A stretch of DNA of 9,309 bases from Actinomycetes bacterium (GTDB lineage: Bacteria; Actinomycetota; Acidimicrobiia; Acidimicrobiales; RAAP-2): contig JAJYZN010000107.1 of assembly GCA_021799915.1 (NCBI GenBank), positions 1 to 9,309 of the forward strand, read 5' to 3'. Every line of letters begins with the position of its first letter. The first letter of the stretch is position 1. Shown here in pieces: positions 1 to 5,795 of the stretch. The position numbers were made by a program, and so were the translations under genes. The notes beneath the pieces were generated by a model that was given only the letters and a program-made list of their open reading frames with translations, was not told the DNA's origin and did no database searches.

Positions 1-76
1 CACCGATGCGGCTCGCCACCTGACCGAGCGCCCCGGGGCGGTCGGTCATCTCGATCCGCACGCAGTACCTCTCCAT
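1..76 (-). CDS. ACT-domain protein, N-terminal fragment
   Basis: Only the first 25 codons are present; the gene runs off the left edge. The reading begins MERYCVRIEMTDRPG and continues with ALGQVASRIG. This is the first beta strand and turn of an ACT domain, in which the D-RPGxL motif leads into the first helix. ACT domains bind small ligands, usually amino acids, and regulate enzymes or act as sensors. Because the domain starts at residue 2-3 with nothing before it, the protein is more likely a stand-alone or tandem ACT protein than an enzyme with a C-terminal ACT domain, but the rest is not visible. The ATG at 76 has AGGACA about 5-10 bases upstream; an adjacent in-frame GTG at 79 is an alternative start. 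It follows plsC on the same strand after 72 bases, so co-transcription is possible. Confidence 0.7.
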   Translation of the reverse strand, partial: MERYCVRIEMTDRPGALGQVASRIG

Positions 77-148
77 CACGCTGTCCTGTGGGGGCCGGCG
101 GCGGCCGCCAAGAGAGAGATCATCGCCCCAGCGTAAACCGAGATCGGC

Positions 149-820
149 TCAGGCGCCGCTGCGCTTTGGCACGTACTCGTCCACGTAGTCTCGCTCTGAC
201 AGCCGGGCGATCTCGCGCATCACGTCGTCGGTGAAGGCGCGGCAGAACGTGTGGTCGTGGTCGGCCATCGGATCGTCGGGGTCGGCAGCAGGGGTCATCT
301 GCATCGGCGCGCCAAAGCGGATCGTCACCTTGTGGAACGGCCGCATCAACCTCGCTCGCACCGGCTGCACCGCCTCGGTGCCCAGGATGCCGACCGGGAT
401 GACCGGGACTCCGATTTCTCGTGAGAGACCGGCGACGCCCGTACGACCGCGATGGACGCGCCCGTCCATCGAACGGGTGCCTTCGGGATAGAGCCCGAGC
501 AGCTTGCCGCCGGCGAGCACCTGGCGGGCAGTTGCCAGCGCTCGTTCCGACGCCGACCCGCCCGAGCGCTGGATCGGGATCTGCCCGGCCGCCCGGAAGA
601 ACCACGCCGTCTTCCAGGAATCGAAGTACTCGGCTTTGGCCAGGAACGCCACTTTGCGGCGCACGACCAGCGGGAGGAAGAACGAGTCGCAGAACGACTG
701 GTGGTTGGCCGCCAGCACCGCCGGTCCGTGGGTGGGCAGGTGCTCGCGCCCCTCGACCTTCACCGGCCACAGGAGGTAGAAGACTGGGGTGAGCAGCACC
801 TTGAGCACCCAGTAGGCCAC
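149..820 (-). CDS. plsC: PlsC-type 1-acyl-sn-glycerol-3-phosphate acyltransferase
   Basis: Probably transfers a fatty acyl group to lysophosphatidic acid (or a related lipid acceptor) at the inner membrane, a step of phospholipid synthesis. The 223-residue product carries all the acyltransferase blocks. The catalytic NHxxxxD motif has His40 and Asp45. GQIPIQR (79-85) and YPEGTRS (111-117) shape the substrate site, and VPVIPVGI lies near 137-144. A hydrophobic stretch at residues 8-18 could touch the membrane. The length fits the family (about 200-260). The frame stays open far upstream, but conservation begins around AYWVLKVLL, so I chose the GTG at 820. AGAGG lies about 11 bases upstream, and a second GTG at 808 is possible. 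The family call is firm, but paralogues with other acceptors exist, so the exact substrate is inferred. Confidence 0.88.
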   Translation of the reverse strand: MAYWVLKVLLTPVFYLLWPVKVEGREHLPTHGPAVLAANHQSFCDSFFLPLVVRRKVAFLAKAEYFDSWKTAWFFRAAGQIPIQRSGGSASERALATARQVLAGGKLLGLYPEGTRSMDGRVHRGRTGVAGLSREIGVPVIPVGILGTEAVQPVRARLMRPFHKVTIRFGAPMQMTPAADPDDPMADHDHTFCRAFTDDVMREIARLSERDYVDEYVPKRSGA

Positions 821-973
821 GGGCCACCGTACCTCTGCAGAGCAGCCTGTGGCGGGGACACGTTGGGGCGGCGGGCGGCACGGGGCGGCGGGCGGACCTC
901 GCAGTAGGTAGCGTGGGCCTGCCGTCGGCCGGGCACGACCGATCCGAGTTTGCCCGGCGCAGAGGAGGAGCCC
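821..973. other. Divergent intergenic region between plsC and the SMP-30 gene
   Basis: These 153 bases separate two genes transcribed away from each other, so both promoters could lie here. The stretch is very G-rich around 852-893. I see no convincing -35/-10 pair. TAGGTA at 905-910 is the only -10-like string for the plus strand, and it has no good -35 partner. The only clear element is the ribosome binding site at 963-968. Confidence 0.4.
963..968 (+). promoter_or_regulatory. Ribosome binding site of the SMP-30-family gene
   Basis: A perfect AGGAGG, inside AGAGGAGGAG, stands five bases before the ATG at 974. It decides the start in favour of that ATG over an in-frame GTG-type start 24 bases earlier, which would place this site inside the coding region. 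Confidence 0.85.
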
Positions 974-1849
974 ATGAGCGACGCACCGATTGACCGCCAC
1001 GCCGAGCCCTTCGTCGACGGGCTTCACTTCGGGGAGTCGCCCCGCTGGCATGAGGGTCGCCTGTGGTACTCGGACTTCTTCGACCACGCAGTCTTCTCCG
1101 TGGACGAGGCCGGTGATCGGCGCCGGGAGGTGGAGCTGGACGACCGTCCTTCGGGGCTGGGCTGGCTGCCTGACGGCCGCCTGCTCGTCGTCGCGATGCA
1201 GGCAAGGGAAGTCCTGCGGTGCGAGCCCGACGGCCGCCTGGTGCCTCACGGCACGCTCACGCCCTGGGCCACGTTCCACGGCAACGACATGGTGGTGGAC
1301 GCAGCCGGCCGAGCGTACGTCGGGAACTTCGGGTTCGACCTGTACGCCTTCTACGCCGGGAAGGCGTCCCCGTGCACGACCTCCCTGGTGCGGATCGACC
1401 CCGACGGCACGTCCACGGAGGCCGCGGCCGATCTCTTTTTCCCGAACGGGTCCGTGCTCTTCCCCGACGGACACACGCTCGTGGTCGCCGAATCGATGGC
1501 CCTGCAGCTCACGGCGTTCACCGTGGGTGCCGACGGCACGCTGCAGGACCGGAGAGTATGGGCGTCGCTGGAGAACTGCGCGCCTGACGGGATCTGCCTC
1601 GACGCCGACGGCGCGATCTGGGTGGCCAACGCGCTCGGTCCGGAGTGCCGCCGAGTGGCCGAGGGGGGCGAGGTGCTGGACCGGGTCGCCACTTCCCAGA
1701 CGTGCTTTGCGTGCATGCTCGGCGGCTCGGACCGGCGGACCCTGTACTGCGTGACCGGGCCCACGAGCGAGGAGGAGCCGGCGGCAGCGGCACGGCACGG
1801 CAGGATCGAGACGTGCCGCGTGGGCGTGCCCGGAGACGGTCGGCCCTGA
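974..1849 (+). CDS. SMP-30/gluconolactonase/LRE-like family protein
   Basis: A 291-residue protein of the six-bladed beta-propeller SMP-30 family, whose members hydrolyse sugar lactones or other esters using one divalent metal ion. The expected metal ligands are visible in family context: Glu21 in GESPRW, Asn104 in HGNDMVVD, Asn158 in FPNGSVLFPDG and Asp205 in APDGICLDADG. Blade repeats of the type DxxGxxWVAN/YVGN recur (109-118, 210-219). There is no signal peptide or membrane segment, so it is probably cytoplasmic. It is the only plus-strand gene here, divergent from plsC and 42 bases from the convergent end of the alanine aminotransferase gene, so it is its own transcription unit. The substrate cannot be read from the sequence; lactonase activity is a family-based inference. 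Confidence 0.87.
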   Translation: MSDAPIDRHAEPFVDGLHFGESPRWHEGRLWYSDFFDHAVFSVDEAGDRRREVELDDRPSGLGWLPDGRLLVVAMQAREVLRCEPDGRLVPHGTLTPWATFHGNDMVVDAAGRAYVGNFGFDLYAFYAGKASPCTTSLVRIDPDGTSTEAAADLFFPNGSVLFPDGHTLVVAESMALQLTAFTVGADGTLQDRRVWASLENCAPDGICLDADGAIWVANALGPECRRVAEGGEVLDRVATSQTCFACMLGGSDRRTLYCVTGPTSEEEPAAAARHGRIETCRVGVPGDGRP

Positions 1850-1856
1850 CAGCGCC

Positions 1857-1890
1857 GCGGCCGGCCGGCCCTGAGACCCGAGACGGCCGC
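1857..1890. terminator. Possible stem between convergent genes
   Basis: GCGGCCG at 1857-1863 can pair with CGGCCGC at 1884-1890 across a 20-base loop, between the stops of two converging genes. There is no T-tract, and the loop contains a self-complementary GGCCGGCC. It may be a weak bidirectional terminator, but in DNA this GC-rich such pairing could be chance. Confidence 0.22.
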
Positions 1891-1891
1891 C

Positions 1892-3115
1892 TCAGCCGAG
1901 CTTCGTGAGCGCCCGGCGGAGGTTCCTCACTGCCTGGAGGGTGCGTTGCTCGTTCTCGATCAGCGCGAAGCGCACGTGGCCGTCACCGCCTGGGCCGAAC
2001 CCGACCCCGGGGGAGGTAGCGACCTCGGCATCACGCACCAAGAGCTTTGCGAACTCGAGTGAGCCCATCTCGCGATAGGGCTCGGGGAGCCTGGCCCACA
2101 CGAACATCGTCCCCCTCGGAGGGGTCACCTCCCACCCGATGCGGCTGAGGCCGTTGCACAAGGTGTTGCGCCTGATCTCGTAGCAGTCCCTGATCTGGTT
2201 CGGGTAGTCGGACGCCTCGTTCATGGCGACGATCGCGGCGATCTGGATCGGCTGAAACGTGCCGTAGTCCAAGTAGCTCTTGAGCTTGGTGAGCGCCTGG
2301 ATGATGGCGGCATTGCCCAGCATGAAGCCGACTCTCCAACCGGCCATCGAGAACGACTTGGTCATCGTGTACAGCTCCACTGCCACGTCCTTTGCTCCCG
2401 GGACCTGCAGGATCGAAGGAGGGCGGTAGCCGTCGAACCCGATATCGGCGTAGGCGAAATCGTGCACGAGCACCACTTCGTGCTCCCGGGCAAACCCGAC
2501 CAGGCGCTCCATGAAGCCGTACTCCACGCACGCCGTCGTCGGGTTGTGCGGGAACGACAGCACGATCACCCTGGGCTTGGGCCACGTCGACTCCCACGTC
2601 TCCATCAGCGAGTCAAAGAACGCGTCCCCCGGGTCGAGCGCTCCCGAACCGGCCTCGCTCCCGGCTGTGCTGCCGGGCCCGTGGAGCGGGACCTGGCGGA
2701 TGTCCGCCCCCGCGAAGAGCGGCGCGTAGATGTGGATCGGGTACGACGGTGAGGGAACGAACGCCGTGTCGCCTGGGCCCAGCAGCACCCACATGAGGTG
2801 AGACAGTCCCTCCTTGGCGCCGATGGTGGTGACCACCTCGGACTCGGGGTCCACCTCGACGCCGAACGTCCGGCTGTAGAGGTCGCTGATCGCCTGGCGC
2901 AGCTTGGGGATGCCCTTGGAGGAGGAGTACCGGTGGTTCCTCGGGTTGTGGGCCGCCTCGGCCAGCTTGTCGACCGCCACTGACGGGGAGGGCAGGTCGG
3001 GGTTGCCGAACCCGAGGTCGATGACGTCCTTGCCGGCTCGCCGAGCCTCCAGCTTGAGGCTGTCGATAGTGGCGAAGACGTACGGCGGCAGGCCGTTGAT
3101 CCGGCGGAACTCCAT
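1892..3115 (-). CDS. alaC: Alanine transaminase, AlaC-type class I/II PLP aminotransferase
   Basis: Interconverts pyruvate plus glutamate and alanine plus 2-oxoglutarate with pyridoxal phosphate. The 407-residue protein follows E. coli AlaC closely from memory: RRINGLPPYVF at the start, GYSTS-like HRYSSSKGIP (61-70), IGAKEGLSH (98-106), PSPSYPIHIY (121-130), AYADIGFDG (221-229) and PSILQVPGAKDVAVE (233-247). Lys253 in TMTKSFSMAGWR is the Schiff-base lysine. Asn191 and Asp219 contact the cofactor, and Arg382 in HVRFALIEN binds the substrate carboxylate. A Gly/Ser-rich insertion sits at about 147-163. It begins nine bases after the stop of the LLM oxidoreductase gene, so it is the last gene of that operon. 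The ATG at 3115 is chosen because the family match begins there; the upstream GAGTGG is only a weak ribosome site. Confidence 0.93.
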   Translation of the reverse strand: MEFRRINGLPPYVFATIDSLKLEARRAGKDVIDLGFGNPDLPSPSVAVDKLAEAAHNPRNHRYSSSKGIPKLRQAISDLYSRTFGVEVDPESEVVTTIGAKEGLSHLMWVLLGPGDTAFVPSPSYPIHIYAPLFAGADIRQVPLHGPGSTAGSEAGSGALDPGDAFFDSLMETWESTWPKPRVIVLSFPHNPTTACVEYGFMERLVGFAREHEVVLVHDFAYADIGFDGYRPPSILQVPGAKDVAVELYTMTKSFSMAGWRVGFMLGNAAIIQALTKLKSYLDYGTFQPIQIAAIVAMNEASDYPNQIRDCYEIRRNTLCNGLSRIGWEVTPPRGTMFVWARLPEPYREMGSLEFAKLLVRDAEVATSPGVGFGPGGDGHVRFALIENEQRTLQAVRNLRRALTKLG

Positions 3116-3124
3116 CCACTCAGG

Positions 3125-3943
3125 TTAGTGCGCGCCAGATTGCGCCCCGACCGCTCGAACCAGCGGCTCCATCGGCACCGGCCAGCCGTACACGATCCAC
3201 GTGGCCCCGGCGGCAGCCAGTTGCAAGACGGAGGAGTCGAGGGCCGCCGCGTCGGTGATCGCCTCGTCGGTCGCGGCGGCTCCACCCGTCGCGGCACCCG
3301 GCACCGGGCCGGCCCACGTCACTTCGGTCCTCTGGGACAACGAGGCCACCTCCTCGGGGGAGGCGTCCCACACGTTCAGCGCGACGCCGACTTCCTCGGC
3401 CACCGCCGTCGTCGCCCGCGCTCCGGCACCGATCCACACCGGCACCCCGCGCGCTTTCAGCGTCCGTGCGACCCGCCGCAGCGCGTCGCGGCGTGTGGCT
3501 GCCGGAGGGAAAGGGATGCCGTAGGCCCTGTTCTCCTCGGCGCTCAGGTGATCGCCGGTGCCCAACGCGACGACCACTCGGCCAGGAGCCAGGACCGAGA
3601 GCGTGTCGATCTCGGCGAGGAGCACCTCGTCGGGGACCAAGCCCACCCGGGCCACGAGCGTCCCGACCCACAGCCGTTCGGTGCCGGCGGCGATCGTCGC
3701 GAGCACCGGGAACGGGGCCAGCGCCGGACGGTCCGGCCGTCCCATCGGCCAGAGGTGGTCGTAGCAGAACACGCCCGAGACACCGGCGGCTTCGGCTCGG
3801 CGGGCAACCTCGAGCGCCGGACCCGCCTCGTCGCAGAAGGTCGGGAGCACCACGCCGGAACGGACCGCTGGGGTGCCGGGCGGTACCGGGGTACCGGGCG
3901 GTGCCGGGGTGCCGGGCGGTGCCGGGGTGCCGGGCGGCTTCAT
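3125..3943 (-). CDS. LLM-class (luciferase-like, probably F420-dependent) oxidoreductase
   Basis: A TIM-barrel flavin/F420 oxidoreductase of 272 residues. The family core begins at about residue 29 (SGVVLPTF), followed by ALEVARRAEAAGVSGVFCYDHLWP (43-66), the LATIAAGTERLWVGTLV strand region (81-97), LAEIDTLSVLAPGRVVVALGTGD (109-131) and the GVPVWIGAGAR strand-turn (166-176). These are hallmark LLM blocks. F420 rather than FMN is inferred from typical actinobacterial use. The protein is somewhat shorter than many members, with a weak, Ala/Gly-rich segment at 212-235. Residues 3-27 are four near-copies of a PPGTPA hexapeptide from an 18-base tandem repeat, not part of the normal fold. The ATG overlaps the sugar-kinase stop as ATGA, suggesting translational coupling. 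A GTG pair at the core (VVLP) is the alternative start. The substrate is unknown. Confidence 0.82.
   Translation of the reverse strand: MKPPGTPAPPGTPAPPGTPVPPGTPAVRSGVVLPTFCDEAGPALEVARRAEAAGVSGVFCYDHLWPMGRPDRPALAPFPVLATIAAGTERLWVGTLVARVGLVPDEVLLAEIDTLSVLAPGRVVVALGTGDHLSAEENRAYGIPFPPAATRRDALRRVARTLKARGVPVWIGAGARATTAVAEEVGVALNVWDASPEEVASLSQRTEVTWAGPVPGAATGGAAATDEAITDAAALDSSVLQLAAAGATWIVYGWPVPMEPLVRAVGAQSGAH
3870..3938 (-). repeat. 18-base tandem repeat encoding PPGTPA units
   Basis: Nearly four copies of an 18-base unit, on the plus strand GGGGTGCCGGGCGGTGCC, occur at 3870-3887, 3888-3905, 3906-3923 and 3924-3938 (last one partial). They differ by only a few bases, mainly GTGCC/GTACC. The period is a multiple of three and the frame of the LLM oxidoreductase stays open, giving a Pro-rich N-terminus. 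Confidence 0.9.
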
Positions 3944-5196
3944 CCGAGCCCGCCGGTCCGGGCCATCATCGCTGCGCCGACGGCGCCGGCACGCTCTCCC
4001 AGCTCGGCGACGAGGATCTCGATGTCGGGACGGACGACGGCTCCTTCGGCCAGGTGGGCAAATGCCCGACGGGTCGGCGCCAGCAACATCTCCTCTGCCT
4101 CGCCGAGCCCACCGCCGAGCACGATCCTCTCTGGATCCAGGATCGCCACCAGGTTGGTCAAGCCCAAGGCGATCCACCAGCCGAGCTCGTCCATAACCCC
4201 GAGCGCGCCCGGCTCACCCCGACGAGCGGCGCGCGTGACGTGCTCGCCACGGACGAGCTCGGGGTCACCACCTGCCATGGCCACCACGTCGCCAAGCCGT
4301 CCGGCATAGGCCGCCTCGCGGGCCAGCCGGGCCAGGCCGCCCCCCGACGCGTAGCGCTCCCAGCAGCCCCGGCGCCCGCACGGGCACGGAGGTCCTGCCG
4401 GGTCCACCACCATGTGACCGATCTCCCCGGCGAACCCGAACGCGCCGAGCACGACCCGGTCGCCGCGCACGATGCCCCCGCCGATCCCGGTCCCCAGCGT
4501 GACCACGACCGCGTCCTCGGCGCCGCGGAGCGCTCCATGCCGCAGCTCAGCCAGGGCCGCGCAGTTGGCGTCGTTCTCCACGACCACCGTCGTTCCGGGC
4601 ATGCGGACGGAGATCAAAGCGTGGAGGTCGGCTCCTGCTGCACCGGGCAAGTTGGGGGAGAACCTCAGCACACCGTCACGATCGAGCATCCCCGGAGCGC
4701 CCACTCCGACCGGTGCACGAGTAGCGCTCCGGTGGCGGGTGCTGGGACCGGTGGCGGGTACTGTGCCTGGTGTGGCGGGTGCCGGGCCTGGTGTGGCGGG
4801 GTTGGCACGTCCTGTGCCACCTTCGATCTCGAGGCGTAGCAACCGCACTACCTCGACCACTGCGTCGGCGACGTCAGTGCCCGCGCCTCTCGTGCCCGGC
4901 GCGCCCGCGCCTCTCGTGCCCGGCTCCCCACCTTGCTCGAGCGCGCTCGCAGGCTGCTCGAGCAGGTCGAGTGCGGCGTGGGGCGTGGGAACCCGGGCTT
5001 CGGCGACGATCTCGTCGTCGGCGTCTATCGCCACACCGAGCATCTTCGTGCCCCCAATGTCGATCCCGAAGGCGAGCCCGCGGCCCGCTCCGGTCACGTT
5101 GCGGACCCGCCGGCGCGACCGTGAAGGCGCCCGGAGAACCGATCTCGGGCTCACGCCTCGCTGGGAGCGCGAAGGGAGCCGGGCACTCGGGTTCAC
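3940..5196 (-). CDS. ROK-family sugar kinase (probable glucokinase)
   Basis: Phosphorylates a hexose, most likely glucose, at the 6-OH using ATP (or polyphosphate in some relatives). Visible ROK features in the 418-residue frame are the phosphate-binding GIDIGGTK (44-51), the catalytic NDAN (208-211, Asp209), GTGIGGG (235-241), the sugar-binding GEIGHM (257-262), and the zinc-binding CPCGRRGCWE with Cys271, Cys273 and Cys278 next to His261. A GGGLGEAEEM stretch (361-370) is near the C-terminus. The GTG at 5196 overlaps the upstream stop as GTGA. However, residues 1-33 are Arg/Ser-rich and unlike the family, and an inner GTG at 5097 would put the phosphate motif 10 residues in, which is usual. 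Two Pro/Gly repeat tracts (91-107 and 132-153) flank the helix VADAVVEVVRLLRL, making this region about twice the usual length. Its substrate is inferred from family and context. Confidence 0.9.
   Translation of the reverse strand: MNPSARLPSRSQRGVSPRSVLRAPSRSRRRVRNVTGAGRGLAFGIDIGGTKMLGVAIDADDEIVAEARVPTPHAALDLLEQPASALEQGGEPGTRGAGAPGTRGAGTDVADAVVEVVRLLRLEIEGGTGRANPATPGPAPATPGTVPATGPSTRHRSATRAPVGVGAPGMLDRDGVLRFSPNLPGAAGADLHALISVRMPGTTVVVENDANCAALAELRHGALRGAEDAVVVTLGTGIGGGIVRGDRVVLGAFGFAGEIGHMVVDPAGPPCPCGRRGCWERYASGGGLARLAREAAYAGRLGDVVAMAGGDPELVRGEHVTRAARRGEPGALGVMDELGWWIALGLTNLVAILDPERIVLGGGLGEAEEMLLAPTRRAFAHLAEGAVVRPDIEILVAELGERAGAVGAAMMARTGGLG
4731..4801 (-). repeat. Degenerate 21-base repeat encoding PATPGxx units
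   Basis: GTGGCGGGT recurs at 4732, 4751, 4772 and 4793 (the last copy one base short), with spacings of 19, 21 and 21. Read on the minus strand it gives PATPGPA, PATPGTV and a drifting third copy inside the ROK kinase. The 19-base step shows that one unit has lost two bases. Confidence 0.7.
4879..4924 (-). repeat. 24-base direct repeat encoding PGTRGAGA
   Basis: A 22-base string starting GCCCGCGCCTCTCGTGCC is present identically at 4879-4900 and 4903-4924, a period of 24. On the minus strand it encodes two copies of PGTRGAGA within the ROK kinase, before the helix that leads to the second repeat tract. Confidence 0.85.
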
Positions 5197-5636
5197 GCCG
5201 TGGACTCGACCCGTGCCTTGAGGTCGCGCAACGCGGTGGTCATGATCCGGCTCTGGGCCCGCATCTTGATGAACCCGGGGATGGGGACCCGCAGCTCGAC
5301 TTCGAGGTGGTAGCTGATGTCGGTGCCACCTCCGTCGGCCGCGTCGAATTCATAGCTGCCGTCAAGCTTCGTGGTGATATCGCCTTTGGTGAGCTTCCAC
5401 GAGAGCACGCGGGGTGCTTCTGAATAGTCATAGGCCAAGGTGTAGCTCGTGCTCCTCCCGAACGCGGCAGCCCGGAAGGTGACTGAAAGCGGACGCTCCT
5501 CGTCGTCGCGCTCGAGGACCGTGACCTCTTTGATGTCGGCGGCCCACTCGGGGTACCGCTCGATGTCTGCCACAACGGCAAAGCACCGCTCGGGCGGCGC
5601 CGCCACACTGGTGTGCTCCGTAGCGTTGTCCGGCAC
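5193..5636 (-). CDS. SRPBCC-family protein (START-like/polyketide cyclase-like fold)
   Basis: A 147-residue single-domain helix-grip protein, likely binding a hydrophobic ligand such as a lipid. The N-terminal part reads TSVAAPPERCFAVVADIERYPEW (9-31), the classic first strand and helix with the VxDxxxYPEW signature. It is followed by alternating strands (VTFRAAAFGRSTSYTL, YSEAPRVLSWKL, DISYHLEVEL) and a long C-terminal helix ending ALRDLKARVESTA. The GTG at 5636 is chosen over an upstream in-frame start at 5741 because AGAGGAGG stands five bases before it and the fold begins right after it. Its stop overlaps the start of the sugar-kinase gene, so it is first in a coupled operon. A similar SRPBCC gene (TB16.3, Rv2185c) sits close to pimB' in M. 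tuberculosis, from memory. The ligand is unknown. Confidence 0.88.
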   Translation of the reverse strand: MPDNATEHTSVAAPPERCFAVVADIERYPEWAADIKEVTVLERDDEERPLSVTFRAAAFGRSTSYTLAYDYSEAPRVLSWKLTKGDITTKLDGSYEFDAADGGGTDISYHLEVELRVPIPGFIKMRAQSRIMTTALRDLKARVESTA

Positions 5637-5640
5637 CTGG

Positions 5641-5649
5641 TCCTCCTCT
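5641..5649 (-). promoter_or_regulatory. Ribosome binding site of the SRPBCC gene
   Basis: On the minus strand this reads AGAGGAGGA, ending about five bases before the GTG at 5636. It is one of the strongest ribosome sites in the window. It fixes the start of the SRPBCC protein and suggests high translation of the first gene of the four-gene operon. Confidence 0.8.
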
Positions 5650-5795
5650 GTCCAGCATCCCGTGTACACCCGGCATCTCTCGGCCGCCGGCACCGCCTCC
5701 GGCTCCGGGATCAGACCCGGCGCCTGACGGCAACGGCTCACCCTAGGCGAGAGCGCACGGGTCTTTGATGCCCGCTCGTCCGATGCCCGCTCCCG

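Noticed and set aside
821..1798. Upstream extension of the plsC frame to 1798 (a 549-residue protein)
   Set aside because: The added part is antisense to the SMP-30 gene, shows no domain, and the acyltransferase family match begins only near 820.
3466..4839. Long plus-strand open frame of 457 codons antisense to the sugar kinase and LLM genes
   Set aside because: Its translation is low-complexity Arg/Pro/Gly-rich with no family motif, while the opposite strand carries clear ROK and LLM motifs. Such frames are common in very GC-rich DNA.
5740..5745. TAGGGT on the minus strand as a -10 element for the SRPBCC operon
   Set aside because: It fits TAnnnT, but no -35 lies 16-18 bases upstream, and such hexamers occur by chance; not strong enough to annotate.
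5767..5792. Direct repeat GATGCCCGCTC with a 15-base step between pimB and the SRPBCC gene
   Set aside because: Only two copies, with no link to a known binding site; could be chance or a short duplication.
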